From Ancylobacter radicis (GTDB lineage Bacteria; Pseudomonadota; Alphaproteobacteria; Rhizobiales; Xanthobacteraceae): DNA of 64,000 nucleotides. The stretch's first letter is position 1. Each line of letters opens with the position of its first letter. Shown here one piece after another: positions 1-8,520 of the stretch. A program made the translations under genes and the position numbers. The notes beneath the pieces are model-generated. The model saw nothing but the letters and a program-made list of their open reading frames with translations. It had not been told where the DNA came from and did not search any database. The stretch spans positions 11,772 through 75,771 of the forward strand of contig NZ_JAHCQH010000021.1 in the NCBI RefSeq assembly GCF_018449475.1, written 5' to 3'.

Positions 1-2974
1 TGGAAGCGAAGCGCACATCGTTGCGCGCCAGCGTCAGATAGACATTGCTGGCATCATAGCTCAGCGAAGGCAGCAGATAGGCGTAATTGGTGGTGACGGT
101 GGCGAAGCTGCCGGTCACGCCTCCCTGCGCGGTGAGGATGGTGTAGGTGGCGAGCGGGTTGGCATAGCCGGCCTGCGCCAGCACCGCGACGGTGCCGCCC
201 GACAAAGTGGCGGTCCCGGTGGCGCTGATCAGGTCATGCGTGCCGTCGGCCCACACCTCGACCGTGTAGGTCGAGCCGGCCGCGAAGCTGACATTGCCGG
301 CGACCGTGACCGTGCCCGGCGAATAGCCGGGCGAGACGGTGCCGCCGCTCAGCACGGTGAGCCCGCCAATGGTGCCGGTGCCGCCGATCGTGCCGCCGCT
401 CTCGACGGTGAAGCTCGAGCCGGTGGTGGAGCCGGCCGCCAGCACGAGGCTGGCCTCCTCGACCGCGATCGGGCCGTCATAGCCGCCGGAGCCGGTGAAA
501 TTGACCGTGCCGCCGAGAATGGTCACCGAGCCCGACCCGGTGATGGTGCCGGGGAAGTCATAGGTGCCGGACCGGTAGAACACCAGCGCCGCATTGTTGA
601 CGATGCTACCGATCACCGAGCCCGTCGTGCCGCCATTGCCGATCTGCAGCGTGCCCGCGGAAATGGTCGTGCCGCCGGTATAGGTGCTGTCGCCGGTCAG
701 GATCAGCGTGCCCGCCCCGGTCTTCACCAGCGCGCCAGAACCGGTGATCGACCCGGCATAGGTGCCGGTAGTGGTCTGGGCGAATTCCACCGTGCCATTA
801 TTGACGATGTTGCCGGTGCCGAGGCTGGCGGTGCTGCCGATCAGCGTGCCGGCCGCGACCGTGACGCCGCCGCTGAAGCTGTTGGCGCCGGTAAGGGTGA
901 GAGTGTTGCCCGCGAGATAAAGCGCGCCATTGCCGCTGATGGTCGAGGAGAAGGTGTAGCTGGCATTGGAGAAGTTGAAGACCAGCCGACCCGTCCCGTC
1001 GCCGAACACCACGGAGGGCGCGTCGATGGTGCCGGCCAGCGCCGCCGTGGCGCCCTGCGCCGCGCCGATGTTCAGCGTGCCGGTGCTGTTGGCGCCATAG
1101 GCGATGACGACCTCGCGGGTGGTCACCGAGCCGCTGTCGGTGAGGGTCAGCTCGCCATCGCCATCGGTGCCGACGAACAGGCGCCCGGTGGTCGTGGTCC
1201 AGTTGGAGCCGGCGCCGGTGACCAGCACCTCGCCCGAGCCGCTCTCCTCATTGCCGAGATAGCTGCGATTGCTGATCACCACGCCGCCGTCGGAAATGGT
1301 CAGGTTGCCGGTGCCGAAGCGGCCGACATTGAGATCGCTGGTGTTTTCCCAGCGCGAATTGGCGCCGGTCACCGTCATCGTACCGGAGGAACCCTCGAGG
1401 TCGCCGAGCAGGCCCTGCACATCGGTGATCTTGCCGCCGTCGGAAATGGTGACCGTGCCCACCGAACCGGCGCTATGCCCGACGAAGAAGTCGCCCGAAT
1501 TGGTCCAGACCGAGCCCGCGCCGTCGATCGTGGCGGAGCTGACGGAGCCGAGCTCGGTGCCGACATAGCCGTCGACGCCGGAAAGCGAGGCGCCCAAGAG
1601 CACGGAGAGCGTGGCGTCGCCGAAATTGCCGGCATAGATGTTGGCCGTGCTGGTCCAGCTGCTGCCGGTCCCGGTGATGGTGACGGTGGCGGTGCTGGTC
1701 GCCTCATTGGCAAAGTTCGCGCCGACGCTGGTCACGTCGCCCCCGTTCGAGACGGTGATCTCGCCCGTGCCGGCGCGACCGATGAAGATGCGCCCGGTCG
1801 ATTCCAGCAGCGAGCCGCTATCCGTCACGGAGATGGTGGCGCTCGCGCCGCCCACATCGCCGGCGCTGACGCCGCTGGTGCTGACCTTGCCGCCATCCTC
1901 GATGGTCAGCGTGCCATCGCCGCCGAGATCGGAGGTGGCGCCGTCGAAGCCACCAACGCGCAGGTCGCCCGCCTCCCAGAGCGAGCCCGTCCCGGTGACC
2001 GTCGCCGAGCTGGTGCTGCCGTCGAGACGGGCGATGATGGACAGCGCGCTCGTGACCTTGCCGGCATCCTCGATGGTCAGCGTGGCATCGCCGAAATTGC
2101 CGATGAACAGGTCGCCGGTCACGGTCCAGGTGCTGTCCGTGCCACTTACCTCGACCGAGCTTCCGTCGGCGCCGACGAGATTGCCGACACCGGCGCTGCC
2201 GGTTTCCACCGTGCCGCCGCCGGAGATGGTCAGCGAGCCGACGCCACCGCCGCCGACCGTCATCAGCCCGGTATTGGTCCAGGTGGAATCGGCACTGGTG
2301 AGCGAGGCCGCGCCCTTCGAGCCGACGCCATCGGCGATGATGGCGGTGCCGCTGGTGACGGTGCCGGAGGTGACATTGAGCTCGCTGGTCGCGCTCGACA
2401 AGGCATAGCCGACGAACAGCGTGTTGGTGACGTCCAGCGCGCCGCTGTCTTCCAGCGTCACGGTGCCCGCGCCGGCGCCGCCGCCCGCGCCGATATAGAG
2501 CGTGTCCTGAATGGTGGCCTGCGCGCCGTCGCCGGTGATGGTGAGGGTGCCCGCGCCCTCATTGCCGATATAGGCCGCGCCGCTATTGGTCCAGCTGGCC
2601 TGCGACCCGGTAACGAGCAGCGATCCGAGCGAGCCTGCGGCATAGGCGACAGAGGTGGTCGTGGTGGCAAGGGTGGCGGTCGTGCCGGTACCGTCAATCG
2701 TCAGGGTGCCGGTGGTGGAGGTGACGCCGACGAACAGCGAGCCGGCCGCGGCACCCGTCGAGGAAATGATCGGGCTGTTGGGGGACGTCCCGTTGATCTG
2801 GGCGGTGTCGTCGGCATCGGGGACATGGCCGTCCCATACCCAGTTCGAATCGGTGAACCAGTCGGAACTGGTGCCGCCCTCCCAGGAAACCGAATCAGCG
2901 AAGGCAGTGCTGACGGTGGCGTTTGAGAACAACAACAGGCTGGCGGCGAAGGCCGCATGCGCAACTTTGGACAC
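1..2974 (-). CDS. Autotransporter-type surface protein, N-terminal part (3' end beyond window)
   Basis: The minus-strand frame stays open from a GTG at 2974 to the left edge, about 991 codons. I chose this start because GGGGGAG lies at 2987-2981, six bases upstream, and the frame opens with a plausible signal peptide (hydrophobic AFAASLLLF, then a likely cut after STAFA). The mature part is Gly/Ser/Thr-rich and almost free of Cys. It repeats units such as GTLTISDGGKV, GSLLESTGRIFIGRAGTG and VTGTGSSWTSTANIYAGNFG, and ends with passenger-associated repeats (GTLTLTGANSFSGGVTVAAG, GTLILTGDSTYTGGTTISAG). These patterns are known from type V secretion passengers folding as a beta-helix. The outer-membrane beta-barrel expected at the C-terminus is not in the window, so autotransport is inferred. 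The protein is probably cell-surface exposed, with a role in adhesion or biofilm only guessed. Confidence 0.88.
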   Translation of the reverse strand, partial: MSKVAHAAFAASLLLFSNATVSTAFADSVSWEGGTSSDWFTDSNWVWDGHVPDADDTAQINGTSPNSPIISSTGAAAGSLFVGVTSTTGTLTIDGTGTTATLATTTTSVAYAAGSLGSLLVTGSQASWTNSGAAYIGNEGAGTLTITGDGAQATIQDTLYIGAGGGAGAGTVTLEDSGALDVTNTLFVGYALSSATSELNVTSGTVTSGTAIIADGVGSKGAASLTSADSTWTNTGLMTVGGGGVGSLTISGGGTVETGSAGVGNLVGADGSSVEVSGTDSTWTVTGDLFIGNFGDATLTIEDAGKVTSALSIIARLDGSTSSATVTGTGSLWEAGDLRVGGFDGATSDLGGDGTLTIEDGGKVSTSGVSAGDVGGASATISVTDSGSLLESTGRIFIGRAGTGEITVSNGGDVTSVGANFANEATSTATVTITGTGSSWTSTANIYAGNFGDATLSVLLGASLSGVDGYVGTELGSVSSATIDGAGSVWTNSGDFFVGHSAGSVGTVTISDGGKITDVQGLLGDLEGSSGTMTVTGANSRWENTSDLNVGRFGTGNLTISDGGVVISNRSYLGNEESGSGEVLVTGAGSNWTTTTGRLFVGTDGDGELTLTDSGSVTTREVVIAYGANSTGTLNIGAAQGATAALAGTIDAPSVVFGDGTGRLVFNFSNASYTFSSTISGNGALYLAGNTLTLTGANSFSGGVTVAAGTLIGSTASLGTGNIVNNGTVEFAQTTTGTYAGSITGSGALVKTGAGTLILTGDSTYTGGTTISAGTLQIGNGGTTGSVIGSIVNNAALVFYRSGTYDFPGTITGSGSVTILGGTVNFTGSGGYDGPIAVEEASLVLAAGSTTGSSFTVESGGTIGGTGTIGGLTVLSGGTVSPGYSPGTVTVAGNVSFAAGSTYTVEVWADGTHDLISATGTATLSGGTVAVLAQAGYANPLATYTILTAQGGVTGSFATVTTNYAYLLPSLSYDASNVYLTLARNDVRFAS

Positions 2975-3182
2975 AGACCACTCCCCCAAGCGCTGCCTGC
3001 CTCGACGACGATTCGTGGCCGGCGACACTCCCCTTCCCATCCCTACATACCGTCTGATCTTCTACCGATAAAGAGCTACGTGCCGAAGCGTCAGCCCGGG
3101 CTCCACCGGACAGCCGCTTTCTAGCCTTTTGCGACGAGACCGACCTCACGAATGAACCAACCTCGACGATGGTCGGGAACAT
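2975..3182. other. Intergenic region between the autotransporter gene and an IS remnant
   Basis: This stretch should hold the promoter of the autotransporter gene (transcribed leftward). The ribosome binding site GGGGGAG at 2987-2981 is the only element I can point to. I see no gene in it. The left end of the neighbouring IS3 element could not be located precisely, so part of this region may belong to the element. Confidence 0.4.
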
Positions 3183-4396
3183 TCACTTGCACGCCGCCGT
3201 GGTCGTGCACGGCGACCCTGGCGGGGTGAAACCGCGGTGACGTTCCCCCCAATTTTTATTCAGCTTTGAGTTCGTTTCCGGCGGTTTTAGAGCCCGTTCG
3301 GGCAGGTGAAGCGACGGGTTCTGGCGCTGGCTTGTCACACAGCGCGGCGCCGGGGCCCGGCGCGGGGTGAAGGTCGAGGCGAAGGCCGTGGCCGTCTGCC
3401 AATCGAGCTGGGAGTACGGCCGCGCGGTGTTGTAGTCGGTGCGCCAGTTGGCCAATGCGGCCCGCGCCTGCGAGAGGGACGAGAAGAGCGTTTCGTTGAG
3501 CAGTGCGTCTCGCTGGCGGCCATTGAAGCTTTCGATGAAGCCGTTCTGCATCGGTTTGCCTGGCGCTATGTCGTGCCATTCGAAGCGGGCCTGATCCGCC
3601 CATGCGAGGATCGCTTTACTGGTGAACTCGCTCCCGTTGTCGCCGACGTTCATTTTTGGCCTGCCACGTTCGTCGATCACGCGGTCGAGTTCGCGTGCGA
3701 TCCGAAGCCCCGACAGCGAGGTATCGGCGATCAGCGCCAGGCTCTCACGCGTGCAGTCATCCACGATGGCCAGGATCCGGAAGCGGCGGCCATCCGTGAA
3801 CGGATCGGAGACAAAGTCGAGCGACCAGCGCTCGTTCGGCCCGAGCGGAATCCGCATGGGCGCTCTTGTGCCGATGGCTCGTTTGCGGCCACCGCGCCGG
3901 CGCACCACCAACTTCTCCTCACGATAGAGCCGGAAGAGCCGCTTGTGGTTCACGACGTGCCCCTCGCGCTTGAGCAGCACATGCAGGCGCCGATAGCCGA
4001 AGCGGCGGCGTTCGCGGGCGCTCGCGATCATCAGCTCCCGCAGAGCGCGGTCATCTGGGCGCGCGGATTGTTATCGGACGGTCATGCGGCAGCAACCGAT
4101 GGCTTTACACGCCTGCCGTTCGCTCATCGCGTGATGCTCCACGAGAGGCGCGACGGCTTCCGCTCGGCGGCGGGCGTCACTATTTCTTTCCCAGCAGCTC
4201 CTTCAGCACGACGTTGTAGCATCTCATCGGCCAGCATCCGCTTCAGCTTTGCGTTCTCATCCTCGAGCGTCCGCAGGCGCCTGGCTTCCGAGACATCAAT
4301 CCCGCCAAACTTCGCTTTCCACTTGTAGATGCTGGCGTCGCTTACACCGTGCTTGCGGCACAGATCGGCGACCGAGACCCCGGACTCCTGGCTCAA
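3183..4396 (-). pseudogene. Decayed IS3-family (IS407/IS2-like) transposase orfA-orfB
   Basis: Read on the minus strand, orfA residues GVSVADLCRKHGVSDASIYK and the leucine-zipper part TLEDENAKLKRML are typical of IS3-family orfA. OrfB keeps the DDE core: [18 protein letters not shown] and [18 protein letters not shown]. The copy is broken. The usual orfA N-terminus is missing before 4396. A small indel near 4215 shifts the orfA frame (the downstream frame still reads NVVLKELLGKK). OrfB has an in-frame TAA at 4073-4071, just before the surviving open frame 3183-4031 (282 codons). The last 60 or so residues of orfB do not look like the family. No clear terminal inverted repeats or target duplication were found. 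The element is most likely inactive. Confidence 0.85.
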
Positions 4397-4426
4397 GAAT
4401 AAGCAGCCAGCTGATCGTTGTCCCGC

Positions 4427-5206
4427 TTAGGCCTCGCTGCGGATTTGGCGGCGCACCTCGTCCGCCAGCGGGTGCAGCCGGTCCGGCGCCACCATCCCGA
4501 CGAGGCTGTAGCCGAGGCCGTCGTCGGCCCAGGCGAAGCCGTTGAGGGCGCCGTCGGCGTGAGGTGACATCGGCAGTGCCGGCTCGGCCTTCATCGGGCG
4601 CGCCAGCATCACGAGGCGCGTTCCGCGATCATCGTCGAACATGAACAGCGCGGCGGGACCGTGCTCGGTCGGCACCACGCGCCCGCCCATGAGCCGGTAA
4701 CCCGCCGCCGTCAGGTCCGGAATGCCGATCGGACGACCAACGCGCTTGGCGGTCCAGGCCGCGAGCACGTCGCGATCGCTGGCACGGATCTCGACCGGCC
4801 GCACCTGGTCGGGCACATAAGTCGCATAGCTCGCGGCCGCCTCGCGGGCGAGCGCCTGGACACCTTCGGAGGCCGAAGGCCCCATGCCGCGCAGCGACCA
4901 GCCGCCGACGGCGCCCACCGACAGCAGCAGCACCGCCGCCGCGGCCATCGCCCAGCGCGGCGCCTGCCGGGGAAGGCGGCGTTCCGCCATCATGCGCGAC
5001 AGGTCGAGCTCCGTCGGCACCGGCTCGTCGATCACCGGCGCGAAGGCGTCGCGCAGCATGTCGCGCTGCTCGCCATAAACCGCGATGCGTCGGCCAATGT
5101 GCGGATGTGCGTCGAGATAGGCGCTCACCTCGGCGCGGCGGTCGGGAGTGAGCGTGCCGTCGACGAAACCGTTCAGGTCGTCTTCGGTGATCGGAAGAGG
5201 GGTCAT
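4427..5206 (-). CDS. Anti-sigma factor, single membrane span
   Basis: This 259-residue protein starts at ATG 5206 and overlaps the sigma-factor stop by four bases (ATGA), implying translational coupling. The N-terminal 60 residues (ITEDDLNGFVDGTLTP...) resemble the cytosolic sigma-binding part of anti-ECF-sigma proteins, but the zinc-binding His-Cys-Cys set of the ZAS class is absent. A hydrophobic segment (WAMAAAAVLLLSVGAVGGWS) gives one membrane span, followed by a periplasmic domain of about 150 residues. From family knowledge it should hold the partner sigma factor inactive at the inner membrane until a periplasmic or redox signal arrives. A longer reading frame upstream of 5206 exists but overlaps the sigma gene and is unlikely to be used. 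The IS remnant sits just beyond its stop codon. Confidence 0.85.
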   Translation of the reverse strand: MTPLPITEDDLNGFVDGTLTPDRRAEVSAYLDAHPHIGRRIAVYGEQRDMLRDAFAPVIDEPVPTELDLSRMMAERRLPRQAPRWAMAAAAVLLLSVGAVGGWSLRGMGPSASEGVQALAREAAASYATYVPDQVRPVEIRASDRDVLAAWTAKRVGRPIGIPDLTAAGYRLMGGRVVPTEHGPAALFMFDDDRGTRLVMLARPMKAEPALPMSPHADGALNGFAWADDGLGYSLVGMVAPDRLHPLADEVRRQIRSEA

Positions 5207-5733
5207 TTCACGCTCCGGAGATGGGGCGACTGGCGGGCTGTCCGCGGCTCGGCGGACATCAGCTTCGCAAGGCGTTCGCGGGCGCGCGACAGGCGCGACA
5301 TCACCGTACCGATCGGAATGTCGAGCACGCGGGCCGCATCGGCATAAGAGAGTTCCTCGACGGTGACCAGCAGGAGAACGGTGCGCTGCTCCTCCGGCAG
5401 TTGGGCCAGCGCGTCGAGCAGGTCGCGGTGGCGCAGCCCGTCCTCCTGCCGCGCCGCCGAGGCGAGGCTCGCCGGATCGGCGTCGTCGAGCCCGATATGA
5501 ACCGGGCGCTGCGTCGTGCGGCGCAGGCGCGTCATGGCGAGATTGTGCAGGATGGTGAACATCCAGGCCCGCGAGTCGTCGCCCGGCCGCCGCTGGTGCC
5601 AGCGGCTGATGGCGCGCTCCAGACAATCCTGCACCAGGTCGTCCGCGGCCGCCCGCTCGCGCATCAGCGCGCGCGCATAACGCCGCAAGGCCGGGATCAG
5701 CGGCTCGATAAGGCGCACCATCTCGTGATTCAC
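5203..5733 (-). CDS. ECF RNA polymerase sigma factor
   Basis: A 176-residue sigma-70 family member with only regions 2 and 4. Region 2 is seen in DDLVQDCLERAISRWHQ and the DSRAWMFTILHNLAMTRLRR stretch. Region 4 is seen in LPEEQRTVLLLVTVEELSYA and IGTVMSRLSRARERL. It starts at GTG 5733 behind AGGAGA (5743-5738). The next gene, an anti-sigma factor, overlaps by four bases. The upstream neighbours encode a beta-propeller protein and a DUF305 protein. The GGAATAA-N15-GTC elements upstream of the DUF305 gene and the divergent SnoaL gene are good candidates for its target promoters (inference). A hairpin separates it from the beta-propeller gene, so it may be expressed by read-through or from a weak promoter of its own. 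Confidence 0.93.
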   Translation of the reverse strand: MNHEMVRLIEPLIPALRRYARALMRERAAADDLVQDCLERAISRWHQRRPGDDSRAWMFTILHNLAMTRLRRTTQRPVHIGLDDADPASLASAARQEDGLRHRDLLDALAQLPEEQRTVLLLVTVEELSYADAARVLDIPIGTVMSRLSRARERLAKLMSAEPRTARQSPHLRSVK

Positions 5734-5759
5734 GGCGTCTCCTTTCGAGAAGAAGCGAA

Positions 5760-5790
5760 CCTCCGCCGGGAGCTACTCTCCTGGCGGAGG
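5760..5790 (-). terminator. Strong intergenic hairpin between propeller and sigma genes
   Basis: CCTCCGCC at 5760-5767 pairs with GGCGGAGG at 5783-5790, and the stem continues inward through one G-U pair and GGAG/CTCC to a five-base loop (CTACT): 13 base pairs in all. On the minus strand it is followed by a pyrimidine-rich TTCGCTTCTTCTC rather than a pure U run. It could be a partial terminator or a stability element that lowers sigma and anti-sigma expression relative to the two genes before it. Confidence 0.55.
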
Positions 5791-5800
5791 CGGTGGTCCG

Positions 5801-7258
5801 TCAATCCAGCGTCTGGCGCTGGACGATGGCGCCGGGCTGCGCGGCCGTGCCCTCCGTGATGACGAGATAGCGGCGCTGTGCCCTGGCCTCGCTGTGCACG
5901 ATCTGGCGGATCGGTCCGGCGGCGTTGACGATCGCCGCGCCGGCGGGATTGGACATGAAGGCCGAGAGCGGCTCGACCGCGCCCTTGCCGTCGGGCTGGC
6001 TGGCCAGCGCCAATACATACGGCTTCTTCGGCGCGAGGCCGGTCACTGACGCCTGCAGGACCTGGATCAGCCCCTGGTCGAACAGCGTGACGCTGGTCGG
6101 TGCCTTGTCGGCGGCTTTGCCATCCTTGGTCAGGCTGAGATGGGCCGCCTGTCCGGCGACGCCCAGCGGCTGGAGGTTCTGGGTGCCGTCGCCCTCCGGC
6201 ACGGCGCCGGGCACATAGGTCACGGCCTGCGGCGCCTGGCCGATCGGGATGGTCGCGATCACCGTGTTGGTCAGCGTGTCGATGGCCGCGAGGGCATCGG
6301 CGTTCTCCAGCCCGATATAGATCCGTGAGCCGTCGCCCGACGGCCAGAGGCCATGCGGCAGCTTGCCGACCGGGATGGTGGCGACCTGCGAGAAGTCATC
6401 GGTGCGGAACACCTTGACCTCGTTCAATCCGCCGATGGTCACATAGGCGAAGCTGCCATTGGCATTATGGGCGAAGTTGACGTGGTTGGTGAGCGGGCCG
6501 GTGTCGATCATCGTGATCACGTCGAAAGGCGGCTGCGCGTTGAACACCTGCGTCTTGCCGATGTCCTTCAGCGTGAACCAGACCTGCTTGCCGTCCGGCG
6601 TCGCGGCGATGTCCGGGCAGAACGGGCTCGCCTGCTTCACATGGCCGACAATGGCGTGGTCGGCGACCGAGATCACCACCGTTTCCTGCATGAAGGACGA
6701 ACAGACATAGCCGTATTTGCCGTCGGGCGAGAAGATCTGCATGCCCGGCCCGTTCGGCACCTTGATGCGCGTCGTCTCCTCATAGGTCGCCGCGTCCAGC
6801 ACGGCGATATAGTCCTCGCCGCGCACCGTGACCCAGACTTCCTTGCCATCCGGCGTGAAGAACGCCTCGTGCGGCGAGCGGCCGACATAGGTGGTGTGCT
6901 TCACTTTGTTGGTCGCGGTGTCGATGAAGGTGACGGAGTTCGAGCCGATCGACACCACGGCGAGGGTCTTGCGGTCCGGCGCGAAGCCCATGCCGTGCAC
7001 CAGCACCTGCCCCTTGTAGAGCGGGCTGAAATTGACCGGCTGCGGCTCGCCCAGCCGGATGACGCCGACCAGCTTGTTGGTGGCGGGATCGGTGACGGAG
7101 ATGGTGTTGGAGAACTGCTCGGCGGCATAGACGCGGTCGCGGCCGCTCAGCGGGATGTCGGGGGCGGAGGCGGCGAACGGCGCCTGTCCGGCGAAGGCGG
7201 GCACCGCACAGGCGAGCATGACGCCCGCGAGCAGGCCGGTCAGGAGGGGGTTCTTCAT
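5801..7258 (-). CDS. Periplasmic YVTN-type beta-propeller protein
   Basis: A 485-residue protein with a Sec signal peptide (LLTGLLAGVMLACAVPAFA). At least six blades follow with the YVTN/NHL-like pattern: RVYAAEQFSNTISVTDPATN, NSVTFIDTATNKVKHTTYVG, DYIAVLDAATYEETTRIKV and ADALAAIDTLTNTVIATIPIG. Such propellers act as periplasmic binding or scaffold proteins; no enzyme motif is visible. The last 130 residues are a separate domain of unknown role. The gene lies 10 bases after the DUF305 gene and before an ECF sigma pair, which suggests a stress-induced envelope module, perhaps for metal or oxidative stress. That role is inferred from context only. Confidence 0.88.
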   Translation of the reverse strand: MKNPLLTGLLAGVMLACAVPAFAGQAPFAASAPDIPLSGRDRVYAAEQFSNTISVTDPATNKLVGVIRLGEPQPVNFSPLYKGQVLVHGMGFAPDRKTLAVVSIGSNSVTFIDTATNKVKHTTYVGRSPHEAFFTPDGKEVWVTVRGEDYIAVLDAATYEETTRIKVPNGPGMQIFSPDGKYGYVCSSFMQETVVISVADHAIVGHVKQASPFCPDIAATPDGKQVWFTLKDIGKTQVFNAQPPFDVITMIDTGPLTNHVNFAHNANGSFAYVTIGGLNEVKVFRTDDFSQVATIPVGKLPHGLWPSGDGSRIYIGLENADALAAIDTLTNTVIATIPIGQAPQAVTYVPGAVPEGDGTQNLQPLGVAGQAAHLSLTKDGKAADKAPTSVTLFDQGLIQVLQASVTGLAPKKPYVLALASQPDGKGAVEPLSAFMSNPAGAAIVNAAGPIRQIVHSEARAQRRYLVITEGTAAQPGAIVQRQTLD

Positions 7259-7268
7259 GGATGATTTC

Positions 7269-7790
7269 CTACTTCGTCGGCATCGACAGGCCGAGCACGG
7301 ACGTGCCGGCGGACAGCGCGCCGTGAGACATCGCGGTGTGAGACATCGCGGTGTGAGGCGCGGCGGAATGGTCGTGCGCCGTGCTTGCCGCCGGCTCGGT
7401 CGGGGCCGGCGCGGAGGGCGGCAGGGGCTGGCCGAGCGCGAGCCGCATGGCGGCGATCTCCTGCTGCTGCTCGATGATGATCTCCTGCGCGAGGCGGCGC
7501 AGCTGCGGGTTCTGGCCGTAGCGCAGATAGGCCACCGCCATGTCGATGGCGCCCTGATGGTGCGGGATCATCATCGCCGTGAAGTCGGCGTCGATGTCGC
7601 CGGTCGGCTTCACCTCCATGTCCGCCATCATCTTGTCCATGGCGGCGGCGTTCTCGGCGAGGAAGGGCGTTTCATCGCTGGCGGCTGCGGCGGTGCCGGC
7701 ACCGTGATCGTGGTCATGTGTTTCGGCAGCGGCGCCGGTGAGGCATGCCGCAAGCAGCACGCCGACACAGGCGAGGTGTCGCTTTCGCAT
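7269..7790 (-). CDS. DUF305 periplasmic protein
   Basis: A 173-residue secreted protein: signal peptide through about residue 22 (ACLTGAAAE), a His-rich stretch (HDHDHG), then the DUF305 core with its hallmark MIPHHQGAIDMAVAYL near residues 73-88 and a helix ending in EIIIEQQQEIAAM. The fold is a ferritin-like four-helix bundle, often found near copper or other metal-handling genes. The tail is unusual: HDHSAAPHTAMSHTAMSH, a small duplicated His/Met-rich repeat that could bind copper (inference). It is the first gene of an operon with the beta-propeller gene and is preceded by a GGAATAA-N15-GTC element. Confidence 0.9.
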   Translation of the reverse strand: MRKRHLACVGVLLAACLTGAAAETHDHDHGAGTAAAASDETPFLAENAAAMDKMMADMEVKPTGDIDADFTAMMIPHHQGAIDMAVAYLRYGQNPQLRRLAQEIIIEQQQEIAAMRLALGQPLPPSAPAPTEPAASTAHDHSAAPHTAMSHTAMSHGALSAGTSVLGLSMPTK

Positions 7791-7832
7791 GGGATTTTCT
7801 CCATCCGGCGCGATGGCGCCTTCGGGAAGTGG

Positions 7833-7857
7833 GACTCCCGGCCCGGCCGATTATTCC
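7833..7857 (-). promoter_or_regulatory. Candidate ECF promoter for the DUF305-propeller operon
   Basis: On the minus strand GGAATAA (7857-7851), fifteen bases, then GTC (7835-7833), 43 bases ahead of the DUF305 start. The same arrangement with the same spacing lies upstream of the divergent SnoaL gene. GGAA-type -35 elements are typical of ECF sigma promoters. Assignment to the sigma factor at 5203-5733 is inferred from linkage and the paired occurrence. Confidence 0.65.
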
Positions 7858-7948
7858 GGGACGACACATATTTTCTTCAAGCCCTGGCATCGGCCCGTCC
7901 GATGCACGGCCGCGCGGAAAGAAATTCAGCAATCGAAGTCCTGCGGGT

Positions 7949-7973
7949 GGAATAAATCGGTGTGGCGCGAGTC
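7949..7973 (+). promoter_or_regulatory. Candidate ECF promoter for the SnoaL-like gene
   Basis: GGAATAA at 7949-7955, fifteen bases, then GTC at 7971-7973, 35 bases before the ATG at 8009. The bases after the -35 element (ATCGG here, TCGG in the divergent copy) and the GA before GTC are also shared. Two divergent copies with identical spacing in one 220-base intergenic region make chance unlikely. Confidence 0.65.
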
Positions 7974-8008
7974 TCCGGGGTGCAGACCCCATTTGGAGAG
8001 ACACGCAC

Positions 8009-8434
8009 ATGCATCTTTCAACCTTCGCCGCCACCCTCGTCCTCGTCGCCGCTTCCGGCTCGGCCACGCTGGCGGGCCCCATCGAGACCCTTGCCAGGTC
8101 GCATATCGATGCCATCGCCAGCGGCGACCTCGCCACCGTGACTGCCGCCTACGACCCGGCGGCCACCCTGCACTGGGTCGGCGGCCCGCTCGACGGCACC
8201 TATGGCCAGCCGGAGAAAATCAAGCAGGTGTGGTCGAAGTTCTTCGCCGCCCAGGGCGCCCAGAAGGCGAGCATCGCGGCGACCACCGAGGCGGCCAACC
8301 CCAAGGGCGGCACGGTGACGGTGGATGCCACCTTCACGGGCAAGAACACCGTTAAAGTGCGCTACGTGCTGCTCTATCGCGACGGCAAGCTGGTCGACGA
8401 AATCTGGCAGGTCAATCCCGCCGCATCCTATTGA
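8009..8434 (+). CDS. Secreted SnoaL/DUF4440-like protein
   Basis: A 141-residue protein with a signal peptide (MHLSTFAATLVLVAASGSAT, cut near LAG). The mature part has the NTF2-like pattern: ARSHIDAIASGDLATVTAAY, then WVGGPLDGTYGQPEKIKQVW, and a C-terminal strand VRYVLLYRDGKLVDEIWQV. Members of this fold bind small molecules or act as isomerases; no specific function can be read here. ATG 8009 was chosen because GGAGAG lies at 7995-8000 and the signal peptide begins there. It is divergent from the DUF305 operon and appears to share its ECF-type promoter element. Confidence 0.85.
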   Translation: MHLSTFAATLVLVAASGSATLAGPIETLARSHIDAIASGDLATVTAAYDPAATLHWVGGPLDGTYGQPEKIKQVWSKFFAAQGAQKASIAATTEAANPKGGTVTVDATFTGKNTVKVRYVLLYRDGKLVDEIWQVNPAASY

Positions 8435-8520
8435 GGGATCAATAAGCATCGGCCGGCAGAGGCCGGACCTCCATCATCACCAATCTGACAGCACGGCATC
8501 GCGACGGGCGCCAAGTCGTG

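Noticed and set aside
236-2926. Plus-strand open frame of 896 codons
   Set aside because: It is the antisense of the autotransporter gene. Its protein is a low-complexity Arg/Ala/Asp/Gly string without family features, while the minus strand reads as clear passenger repeats with signal peptide and ribosome binding site.
1-2974. Repeats in the autotransporter gene as a possible CRISPR array
   Set aside because: The repeats are degenerate protein-coding units in one reading frame without constant spacers.
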